Source: Aquisediminimonas profunda (GTDB lineage: Bacteria; Pseudomonadota; Alphaproteobacteria; Sphingomonadales; Sphingomonadaceae). Taken from it: DNA of 64,000 bases. The notes under the pieces were generated by a model. It did no database searches and was not told the DNA's origin. It worked only from the letters and a program-made list of their open reading frames with translations. Positions 39,995-47,231 of this stretch are shown in pieces. Position 1 is the stretch's first letter; every line of letters begins with the position of its first letter. The translations under genes and the position numbers were made by a program. Location: contig NZ_CP080327.1 of NCBI RefSeq assembly GCF_019443285.1, forward strand, positions 558,001 through 622,000, given 5' to 3'.

Positions 39995-41200
39995 TCAGCC
40001 CACCATTGCGGACCGCCGTGGCGGCAGGCGAATGGAGACGAACAGCATAGCGCCAAAAGCCAATGCGGATGCCCCGAGCAGCTGGGCCAGCATATAGTTG
40101 CCATAGGCATCATGCAGTCGGCCAACGCCGATCAGCCCCGTCGCATTGCCAATCCAGCCGAGACCGATCAGCGCACCATAGACAGTGCCATAATTGGCAA
40201 TCCCGAACCGGCGCGCGGTGAAATAGGCAAAGATGTCATGTTCCGATCCCTGCTGGAAGCCAATCAGAAAGGCCGCTGCAAGCGCAGTCGCGCCCAAATT
40301 GTCGAAGCCCCAGAGCAAAAGAAATCCGCTGGCAGGCAAGAGGTTGAGCAGGATCGCAATACGTCGCGGATCGAAACGGTCGAGGAACCAGCCGCCGATC
40401 AAGCGGCCCGACACCTGGCCAATGGCAAACATCGACAGGGCAAATGCGGCCATTTGCGCGCTCAGCCCTTCATCCTGGATCATCGGTGACATCTGGCCGA
40501 TGAATCCGGACCCTGCCGCCCCCATTGCAACAAGCGAGCAAGCCATCAGCCAAAAAGCGCCTTCGCGAAGGAAGGACCAATCTCCGGTCTGATGCAACGA
40601 CGAGCGGCCATGCAACTGGGGGGAATCGGGCGGCTCATTGTCAACCAGGAAATAGACGGCTGGCAGGCCAATGATAGCGGCCATGGCCGCCAGTGCGGCG
40701 ATACCTGCCCGCCAGCCATAGGTCGCCGCCAGCGCTTCAAGCAGTGGCGGAACGATGATGGTTGCAATTGCGATTCCACAAGCCGAAAGCCCCAACGCCA
40801 ATCCGCGATGCTTGTCGAACCAGGCATTGATCGGGCGCGTAACCGTGAGCCCGGTTGTTCCCACACCGATCAGGCCGATCAGGAAAACACAGACCGCCAG
40901 GCCGCGTGTATCATTCACCAGAAATGCAACCGCGAATTCAAGAGCGGCAACCGCAACCATCGACCCAAGAAAGACGACGCGAAAGCCCAGCCGGTCGGTT
41001 GCCCGACCGATCAACGGCGCACCGAGTGCACCGGCAACCACCAGAGACTGGATTGTCGCAATCTCCCCGCGAGACACTTTCAGTTCGCTCGCGATGGGAA
41101 GGACGAAGAGACTGAATGTAAAGAACAGCAGCACAGCCCCGACTCCGGAACCTACGGCGCAGCCAAGCACCGTGCGCCAGCCGCGACTCCACTCACTCAT
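39995..41200 (-). CDS. MFS transporter
   Basis: This 401-residue major facilitator has about twelve transmembrane segments. The loop 2-3 motif is GRATDRLGFR and the middle loop is soluble around residue 190-205. Its closest pattern is the OxlT/monocarboxylate-type MFS (NAWFDKHRGLALGLSACG), but the substrate is not readable. GAGGA lies 7 nt before ATG 41200. It diverges from the acyl-CoA dehydrogenases, sharing a 167-bp gap with a palindromic operator-like site. Confidence 0.85.
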   Translation of the reverse strand: MSEWSRGWRTVLGCAVGSGVGAVLLFFTFSLFVLPIASELKVSRGEIATIQSLVVAGALGAPLIGRATDRLGFRVVFLGSMVAVAALEFAVAFLVNDTRGLAVCVFLIGLIGVGTTGLTVTRPINAWFDKHRGLALGLSACGIAIATIIVPPLLEALAATYGWRAGIAALAAMAAIIGLPAVYFLVDNEPPDSPQLHGRSSLHQTGDWSFLREGAFWLMACSLVAMGAAGSGFIGQMSPMIQDEGLSAQMAAFALSMFAIGQVSGRLIGGWFLDRFDPRRIAILLNLLPASGFLLLWGFDNLGATALAAAFLIGFQQGSEHDIFAYFTARRFGIANYGTVYGALIGLGWIGNATGLIGVGRLHDAYGNYMLAQLLGASALAFGAMLFVSIRLPPRRSAMVG

Positions 41201-41310
41201 CTACTGTCCTCTTGTTCCTGATCGATGCTCGCAGCTTGTCGGGCGCAAAGTCAACAGCGAAACCTGTCTGCCGACGCTTCACCGCTCAGAGAAAGCCAAC
41301 GGGAAGTGAA

Positions 41311-41326
41311 TTGACGTTAACGTAAA
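41311..41326. promoter_or_regulatory. Palindrome upstream of the acyl-CoA dehydrogenases
   Basis: TTGACGTTAACGTAAA is a palindrome with one mismatched pair. TTGACG can serve as a -35 hexamer, with TAATCG 17 bp later. The form recalls LiuR-like (MerR family) operators of branched-chain acyl-CoA catabolism, though I cannot confirm the consensus from memory. It lies 42 bp before the ATG of the first dehydrogenase. Confidence 0.4.
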
Positions 41327-41367
41327 CCTCTCCTAATCGGGGATCACGGAACTATGGAGAGTCGATC

Positions 41368-42561
41368 ATGAATCTTGAATTCAGCCCCGAAGAGCTTGCC
41401 TTCCGCGACGAAGTGCGCACCTTCATCGCGGAAAACTATCCGCAGGACCTGCGCGGCAAGCAAGATGAAGGCGATGAGTTGGGCAAGGAAGACTTTCTGA
41501 GCTGGCATCGTATCCTTCACAAGAAGGGCTGGGTCGCGCCTGCCTGGCCCGTCGAATATGGCGGTACCGGCTGGACGGCGACACAGAAATATATCTGGTC
41601 GGAAGAAACAGCGCGTGCAGACTGCATTCGCCTGATGCCCTTCGGCCTCGCGATGGTCGGGCCGGTGATCTACACGTTCGGCACGCCTGAGCAGAAGGCG
41701 CAGTTCTTGCCGCGCATCCTGTCCGGTGAGGATTGGTGGTGTCAGGGCTATTCCGAACCCGGTTCCGGATCCGATCTTGCTTCGCTGCGTACGAAGGCCG
41801 TCCGCGACGGCGATCACTATATCGTCAACGGGCAGAAGACCTGGACGACAATGGCGCAACATGCCGATTGGGGCTTCTTCCTCGTCCGCACGAACAGCGA
41901 CGTCAAGCAGCAGGAAGGGATCAGCTTCCTCCTGATCAACATGAAGTCGCCCGGCATCACGGTCCGCCCGATCATTACGCTTGGCGGCGAGCATGAAGTC
42001 AATGAAGTCTGGCTTGAAGATGTTCGCGTGCCGGTCAGCCAGCGCATCTATGAAGAGGACAAGGGGTGGACCTGCGCCAAGTTCCTGCTTGCGCACGAAC
42101 GCACGGGCATTGCTGGTGTTGCAGCGTCTAAGCGCGGCATCGAAAGGGTCAAGGCCATCGCCAGAACCGAAATGGATGGCGACCGGTCCCTGCTTTCAAA
42201 TCCCTTCTTCAAGCGCAAGGTCGCAGAACTGGAAATGGACCTGACAGCACTCGAGTTCACTGAACTGCGCAGCCTTGCCGGTGAAAATGCCGGAAAGGGG
42301 CCCGGGCCGGAATCAAGCTTGCTCAAGATCAAGGGTTCCGAGATTCAGCAGCGGCTGACGGAACTGAGCCTGGAAGCGGTAGGCCATTATGGCGCGCCCT
42401 ATTTCCGTGGGTTTGGTGAAGGGGACAATGAGCACCCGATCGGGCCGGATTATGCACATCGCGCGGCTCCGACATATTTCAACACCCGCAAGACCACCAT
42501 CTATGGCGGGTCGAACGAGATACAGCGCAACATCATCGCGAAGATGGTTTTGGGGCTTTAG
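41368..42561 (+). CDS. Acyl-CoA dehydrogenase, subunit-like 1
   Basis: This 397-residue flavoenzyme has the acyl-CoA dehydrogenase fold. YSEPGSGSDLAS binds FAD/substrate around residue 130, and YGGSNEIQRNI near the C-terminus is the FAD-binding signature. The family oxidises acyl-CoA to enoyl-CoA. GGAGAG lies 6 nt before the ATG. A second, different acyl-CoA dehydrogenase gene follows after 124 bp. Adjacent dissimilar pairs often form alpha2beta2 heterotetramers, as known for some actinobacterial steroid-degrading FadE pairs; that is inference here. Confidence 0.93.
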   Translation: MNLEFSPEELAFRDEVRTFIAENYPQDLRGKQDEGDELGKEDFLSWHRILHKKGWVAPAWPVEYGGTGWTATQKYIWSEETARADCIRLMPFGLAMVGPVIYTFGTPEQKAQFLPRILSGEDWWCQGYSEPGSGSDLASLRTKAVRDGDHYIVNGQKTWTTMAQHADWGFFLVRTNSDVKQQEGISFLLINMKSPGITVRPIITLGGEHEVNEVWLEDVRVPVSQRIYEEDKGWTCAKFLLAHERTGIAGVAASKRGIERVKAIARTEMDGDRSLLSNPFFKRKVAELEMDLTALEFTELRSLAGENAGKGPGPESSLLKIKGSEIQQRLTELSLEAVGHYGAPYFRGFGEGDNEHPIGPDYAHRAAPTYFNTRKTTIYGGSNEIQRNIIAKMVLGL

Positions 42562-42568
42562 CCCAAGG

Positions 42569-42655
42569 CCAGCCCGGACTTGTTCCGGGGTCCGTGCCGC
42601 CTCGATGTCGGGGCGAGGGTGCACGCGATGGATCCCGGAGCGATTTCAGGATGAC
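42569..42655. repeat. REP-like palindromic element between the acyl-CoA dehydrogenases
   Basis: CCCGGACTTGTTCCGGG (a hairpin with stem CCCGGA/TCCGGG) is followed by GGTCC. A GGATCCCGG lies at 42630-42638; it matches the reverse complement of CCGGGGTCC (42585-42593) with one mismatch. Such elements are widely dispersed in alphaproteobacterial gaps. This one sits within the dehydrogenase operon. Confidence 0.5.
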
Positions 42656-42685
42656 GGTTCAAAAAGACAGAAAGACAGGCACACG

Positions 42686-43831
42686 ATGGACTTCAATTTC
42701 ACTGAAACGCAGGACATGCTGCGCGATACGCTCGCGCGTTTTCTGGCTGACACCTATGACTTCGACAAACGCCAGAAGATGATTGCGTCAACCGGCGGCC
42801 GTGACCCCGGTATCTGGAAGGCCCTTGCAACGGATCTTGGCATATTGAGTGCACCGTTCAGCGAGGAACAGGGCGGTCTTGGCGGCGGTGCGCTGGAAAA
42901 CATGATCATGATGGAAGAGTTCGGAAAGGTCATCGCGATCGAGCCCTATCTCCAGACTGTCGTCATCGGCGGTGGCGCCTTGAAAGCAGCCGGTGGTCCC
43001 CTAGCCGATGCGTTGATCCCGGAAATCATCGCAGGCAACGCCATCATCGCCTTTGCCTATGCAGAACCACAAGGCCGCTACGATCTTGCCAACTTGCGCA
43101 CCAGTGCGCGGAAGGACGGCGCTGGCTATGTCCTCAACGGGCACAAGGGCGTGGTCTATGCGGCACCCTGGGCAACGCACCTTCTTGTGACGGCGCGGAC
43201 CGGCGGAGCGCAGCGCGAGGCAGCCGGGGTGTCGCTTTTCCTGGTCGACGCAAAGACACCCGGCATCGTGCGCCGCGATTATCCCTGCGTTGACGGGTTT
43301 CAGGCCTCCGAAGTCTATTTCGAGAATGTCGCGGTGTCGGCCGATGCCCTTCTCGGCGGCGAAGGGACGGGATTGCCTCTGATTGAGCAGATCGTCGACG
43401 AAGCGACTGTTGCGGTCTGTGGCGAAGCATGTGGCGTCACCCGCAAGTTGCATGAAGGCACGCTGGACTATTCCAAGCAGCGCCAGCAATTCGGCCAGCC
43501 GATCGGTCGGTTCCAGGTGCTCCAGCACCGGATGGCGGACATGTTCCTTGAGGTCGAACAGATTGTTTCGATGACCCTGATGGCAACGCTCAAGCTCGAC
43601 CTGCCTGCTGATGAGCGCAAGGCGGCGGTGAGCCTTGCCAAGGCCAAGGTTTCGCGGTCTGCCAAATTCGTGGGGCAGAGCGCGATCCAGACGCATGGCG
43701 GCATTGGCATCACGCAGGAACTGGCGATTGGCCACTACTTCAAGAGGGCGACAATGATTGAAGGCCAGTTCGGTTCGGCTGATTTCCATCTGGATCGGTT
43801 CGAAAGGCTGACGCTCGCCGACGCCGCCTGA
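42686..43831 (+). CDS. Acyl-CoA dehydrogenase, subunit-like 2
   Basis: This 381-residue protein is also in the acyl-CoA dehydrogenase family but is only distantly related to the preceding one. It opens MDFNFTETQDMLRDTLARFL and ends with HGGIGITQELAIGHYFKRATMI; the YGGSNEIQ motif of the neighbour is absent. That difference fits a heteromeric complex in which the subunits share the active-site duties. ATG 42686 begins the conserved N-terminus. Confidence 0.92.
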   Translation: MDFNFTETQDMLRDTLARFLADTYDFDKRQKMIASTGGRDPGIWKALATDLGILSAPFSEEQGGLGGGALENMIMMEEFGKVIAIEPYLQTVVIGGGALKAAGGPLADALIPEIIAGNAIIAFAYAEPQGRYDLANLRTSARKDGAGYVLNGHKGVVYAAPWATHLLVTARTGGAQREAAGVSLFLVDAKTPGIVRRDYPCVDGFQASEVYFENVAVSADALLGGEGTGLPLIEQIVDEATVAVCGEACGVTRKLHEGTLDYSKQRQQFGQPIGRFQVLQHRMADMFLEVEQIVSMTLMATLKLDLPADERKAAVSLAKAKVSRSAKFVGQSAIQTHGGIGITQELAIGHYFKRATMIEGQFGSADFHLDRFERLTLADAA

Positions 43832-44128
43832 ACTGGAGAAAAAATTTCAATCCCGATGCATCCTTGTGCCTCGGTCGTTCGTTTAGCAGTTGTCGCGCCC
43901 GATCTGCGCGGCCTGATGCACCTGACAACACCAATGTCGGGTAGACCGAGTGAGACAAAAGCGTACCGACCGCAGGAGCACCCGGCCCTCCCCCCCCTGG
44001 TCGAGGGCTCCTGCGGCGGATTCGCGGATCTTTCCGAAAAGCACCGTGAACGCGAATCGCATATGCATCCATTATCGTCTCTCTGGTGTTGAGCGGATTG
44101 AAGAGCGCAAAAGCCGGGTGTTAAGAGT
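43832..44128. other. Gap with a 47-nt hairpin upstream of the anti-sigma-like gene
   Basis: This 297-bp gap holds a strong stem-loop at 43970-44016 but no coding region or tRNA that I can see. It separates the acyl-CoA dehydrogenase operon from the anti-sigma-like gene. Confidence 0.5.
43970..44016. other. Strong hairpin without a T-run
   Basis: CCGCAGGAGC (43970-43979) and GCTCCTGCGG (44007-44016) form a perfect 10-bp stem. CCTC/GAGG pairs add to it inside the loop. No T-run follows on either strand, so it is not a typical intrinsic terminator. It may be a structured leader or a repeat. Confidence 0.45.
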
Positions 44129-44392
44129 GTGAGTATCGTCGGCCAGGAAGTTTATGCAGATGAAGCACTGGCGTTGGACTATGCGCTTGGCATCCTTATC
44201 GACCCCGATCTTGGAGACGCGCTGCAACGGATGCGCACGGATGCTGACTTCGCGCTGCTGGTTGCACGTTATCGCGTTCGGCTTGGTTCCGGCGTAGTCG
44301 AAAGTCTTGCATCCAAAAGGCCTAATGTTGCGCCGCCAGCCAAGACCTGGGAGGCAATCATGGCCAAAATCTCAGGTCGCGAAGAGACTTGA
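44129..44392 (+). CDS. Minimal RskA-like anti-sigma domain protein
   Basis: This 87-residue protein resembles only the N-terminal anti-sigma domain of RskA/anti-sigma-K proteins: DEALALDYALGIL, then the Val/Arg helix, then APPAKTWEAIMAKI, echoing the P-x-x-W-x-x-I pattern. It has no transmembrane or extracytoplasmic part, so it would be soluble. The GTG start is the first after an in-frame stop at 44121-44123, but the SD is weak. It lies convergent to tetR/ECF sigma genes, the likely partner, though this is inference. Confidence 0.6.
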   Translation: MSIVGQEVYADEALALDYALGILIDPDLGDALQRMRTDADFALLVARYRVRLGSGVVESLASKRPNVAPPAKTWEAIMAKISGREET

Positions 44393-44395
44393 AGG

Positions 44396-44989
44396 TCATT
44401 CCGTTCCCGCCAGGATCGCGTCGATCGCAGCCTTCACACTTGTATGGACTTGCTTGGCACCAAAGCCGAGCGTGCGGTGCAGGAACACAAAATTCTCGGT
44501 ACTCATCAGGGTCAACATCGCCGCGGCAATATCACTCCGCGCGTCGACACCAAGGTTCGGACGCTCGCGTTCCAGCATCCGCATGATGTTTGTATAGCCG
44601 ATTGCATAGAGCGGTTCACGAAGTTCGCGTCCAACAGGGGCGAGGTAGATTTCACTGACAATGCGGTGATCGTTTTCCCAGGCGCGGTATCGGCTGGAGA
44701 CCCATTCGAGAAGCTCCGCTATGGTTTCCGGCAGCTTGCGCTGTGGGCCGCCCGTCTCATGGTCCAGATAATATTCGGTGAACGCGCGCATGAGCGCGTC
44801 GCGACTGTTGTAGTGCCGATAAATTGTCTGTTCCGACATCCGGGCAACGCGGGCCACCTCTGCGATGCTCACGGCATTCAGGTCCGCCTCCCGCAAGATC
44901 TTGGCGACCGCTTCAAGTATGATAATCGACGTCTGTTCCTTGAGCCTGGCGCGCAAAGGACTCTTGTAGGGCGCTCGCGGTGGCTTCAC
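44396..44989 (-). CDS. TetR family regulator coupled to the ECF sigma gene
   Basis: This 197-residue regulator has a standard TetR helix-turn-helix (VSIAEVARVARMSEQTIYRHYNSRDAL, about residues 40-66) and a helical ligand domain. Its ATG overlaps the stop of the sigma-factor gene (ATGA at 44986-44989), so the two are translationally coupled. This suggests one regulatory unit, which is unusual: sigma genes normally pair with an anti-sigma gene, not TetR. The target and ligand are unknown. Confidence 0.9.
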   Translation of the reverse strand: MKPPRAPYKSPLRARLKEQTSIIILEAVAKILREADLNAVSIAEVARVARMSEQTIYRHYNSRDALMRAFTEYYLDHETGGPQRKLPETIAELLEWVSSRYRAWENDHRIVSEIYLAPVGRELREPLYAIGYTNIMRMLERERPNLGVDARSDIAAAMLTLMSTENFVFLHRTLGFGAKQVHTSVKAAIDAILAGTE

Positions 44990-45609
44990 ACGGTCGCCAT
45001 TCCGTTTTGAATCGGCTCACCCTTTTCGCATTCATCAACTTCAAGCGTTGAGCGAAGGCGCTTCAGACCCCTTTGCGCCCGCGACTTGACAGTGGGAACC
45101 GGGATACCTCCGCGGATTGCAGTCTCCTCATGCGTCCGTCCTTCAACCACAATACTGCAAATTGCCTCCCGCTGGGGCGTTGGCAAGGCGTTCAGGGCCT
45201 TTTCAAGGTCTAGCCGATCTTCGACCGGCTCTGGTGCGACCGGTTCACCGGGGGCCTCGTCTTCCGGAACGAAATAGCGCTGCGCCTTTCGCAAACGACG
45301 GAGGTGGTCAATTGCAACATTGCGCGTGACTCGCGCCAGCCATGCGAGGGCATGTCCATAGGCCGGATCGAAATGGCCGGCGCTCGCCCAAATCCTCAGA
45401 AACGTCTCCTGCAAGACATCCTCAGCAGCTTCACGGGACCGCATAAGCTTCATTGCCTGACCGAAAAGTCGAGGTGAAACAGCGTCATACAGTTTCTTGA
45501 AGGCGAGCCTGTCCCCTTGACCGATCAAGCCGAGCCAGGACGAAAGATCGTCATTGCCTCCACTATCCGCAATTCGGCCAATCCCGTTTGGGGGCCCATT
45601 ATCTGACAT
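44986..45609 (-). CDS. ECF RNA polymerase sigma factor
   Basis: This 207-residue extracytoplasmic-function sigma factor has sigma region 2 (about residues 37-105: FGQAMKLMRSREAAEDVLQETFLRIW and RVTRNVAIDHLRR) and region 4 (about 150-195: ALNALPTPQREAICSIVVEGRTHEETA, VPTVKSRAQRGLKRLR). It would direct RNA polymerase to a small regulon. The coupled TetR gene lies downstream. The only anti-sigma candidate is the 87-residue gene at 44129. Its cognate promoter is not identified. Confidence 0.92.
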   Translation of the reverse strand: MSDNGPPNGIGRIADSGGNDDLSSWLGLIGQGDRLAFKKLYDAVSPRLFGQAMKLMRSREAAEDVLQETFLRIWASAGHFDPAYGHALAWLARVTRNVAIDHLRRLRKAQRYFVPEDEAPGEPVAPEPVEDRLDLEKALNALPTPQREAICSIVVEGRTHEETAIRGGIPVPTVKSRAQRGLKRLRSTLEVDECEKGEPIQNGMATV

Positions 45610-45843
45610 GGCTTTGTCCCCCCGCTGAGGCGTTTGTATGCGCCAACCGATTGGAATTCAGGCAATCCAGAAATCATGTTAGCCATCATAACACGAATTA
45701 TATGAGGCTCAACTGAAAAGTCTTGGTGTCCATTCGCAAGATCCGCTCCCGCGCCACGACGCGCCAAGTCTTAACTCTTCATCAACCATATGTGGTGCAG
45801 AACCGCTCCAATTCGATTGTGGGACGAGTTGAGGGTTTTCGAA
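45610..45843. other. Divergent gap between the ECF sigma gene and the PAS_5 gene
   Basis: This 234-bp gap is AT-richer than its surroundings and should hold promoters for both genes. I see no matching operator pair, hairpin terminator or RNA gene. Confidence 0.4.
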
Positions 45844-47133
45844 ATGGACCAGACAGGCCAATTTGCCCGGGACGACGATGACGGCGTGGAAACTCCGTTG
45901 AACGTTGGGACCGATGAACGCCGAATGCATGTTCGCGCCTATAACTACTGGGTGTCGCTGCTGAACGGCCGTGCCTATCCGGCGATCGAAGACCTTGACC
46001 CCGCCAACATGGACGATTTCGGACCACACAGTGTCTTGCTCGATTTTACGGGGGGGATCGAAAGCCCGACGATCGCGTTCCTTGGTCATGCCCTGCGTCA
46101 GGAATGCGACATGGGCAACAGTCTCGAGACGGTGTCGGATATTCCCAGCCGGTCGCTGCTGTCGCGCCTGACAGACCATTATCTCCAGATCATTGCCAAC
46201 CGCGCGCCCATCGGGTTCGAAGCCGAATTCGTGAATGGTCGCGGCAACAACACAATGTATCGCGGCATACTAATGCCTTTTTCATCCGACGACGACAATA
46301 TCGACTTCATCTACGGCGTCATCAACTGGAAGGAAGTCGCGGACGAAGCTGAAACGAAGGCGATCATTGGTCAGGTCGAACAGGTCCTGCAGACAGCGCC
46401 CGTCCGGCATGACCCGCCCGTCAATGTCTGGGCCGACGGGCCGAGTGGTGCCGGCGCACTTGCTCCGCTTGTTTCTCCTGGATTTGACGCGATGGTATCT
46501 GAAGAGCCGGAAGAGATCGTTGCCGAATTCGAGCCAGATGGCAGTGAAACGCTATGGGATTGGCTGGCGGCCGCACGCGAGACTGCCGACGCAGCGACGC
46601 ATTCCGAATCCCGCAGTCGCCAGTTTCTCTATCGCGCCCTCTCACTTGCCTATGATTTTGCTGCAGTCGCCGATCATCGCCCCGACGAATATGCAGAGCT
46701 ACTGGCCGACAACCGGATTGTAGCGCAGGCAAGGGCACCGATGACTCCTATCGTCAAGCTCGTCTTCGGTGTGGGCTATGACAAGACCCGCCTGGCCGAA
46801 TATGGCATGGCTCTGTCTCATGGTCGCCGCCTTGGCATTGGCATTGGCGGGTTCCAGGCGGCACTTGAATCGCATCCGGGCGGCCTGAAAGGCATGGTCT
46901 ATGCCGAACGCGCAGAGCGCCGTCCCGCCAGCAAGGCTGCAACCGCAACAAGCGATGCCGCCCGCGAACGTGCTCGGGCTATGGCCCCCCGCATGATCAT
47001 AGAAGCGCCAGGTGATGAAGAATTTGTTGTGCTTGTCGCGCGACGGATCGACCAGGGCCATGTCGGGTTGCTCGGAACCTTGTCGGGCGATGCCGGGCTC
47101 GTGGAAAAAGCACTGCGCGCGCTCACGCAATAA
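45844..47133 (+). CDS. PAS_5 domain protein
   Basis: This 429-residue soluble protein has an N-terminal PAS_5-type domain: NYWVSLLNGRAYPAIEDLDP, SVLLDFTGGIESPTIAFLG, RGILMPFSSDDDNIDFIYGVINWKE. The C-terminal part (FLYRALSLAYDFAAVADHR onward) is helical and of unknown family. It has no kinase, GGDEF or output domain that I recognise. ATG 45844 begins the conserved part. It stands between the sigma/TetR cluster and gdh, and its role is not apparent. Confidence 0.8.
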   Translation: MDQTGQFARDDDDGVETPLNVGTDERRMHVRAYNYWVSLLNGRAYPAIEDLDPANMDDFGPHSVLLDFTGGIESPTIAFLGHALRQECDMGNSLETVSDIPSRSLLSRLTDHYLQIIANRAPIGFEAEFVNGRGNNTMYRGILMPFSSDDDNIDFIYGVINWKEVADEAETKAIIGQVEQVLQTAPVRHDPPVNVWADGPSGAGALAPLVSPGFDAMVSEEPEEIVAEFEPDGSETLWDWLAAARETADAATHSESRSRQFLYRALSLAYDFAAVADHRPDEYAELLADNRIVAQARAPMTPIVKLVFGVGYDKTRLAEYGMALSHGRRLGIGIGGFQAALESHPGGLKGMVYAERAERRPASKAATATSDAARERARAMAPRMIIEAPGDEEFVVLVARRIDQGHVGLLGTLSGDAGLVEKALRALTQ

Positions 47134-47231
47134 TATTACAGGGTTGAGCCAGACTGTTCCGGAGCGCATAAGCGCTCAATCTCGATGCACGCCTGCAAAG
47201 GGCGGCATCCATCAGATTCAGGCGGAGCAGA

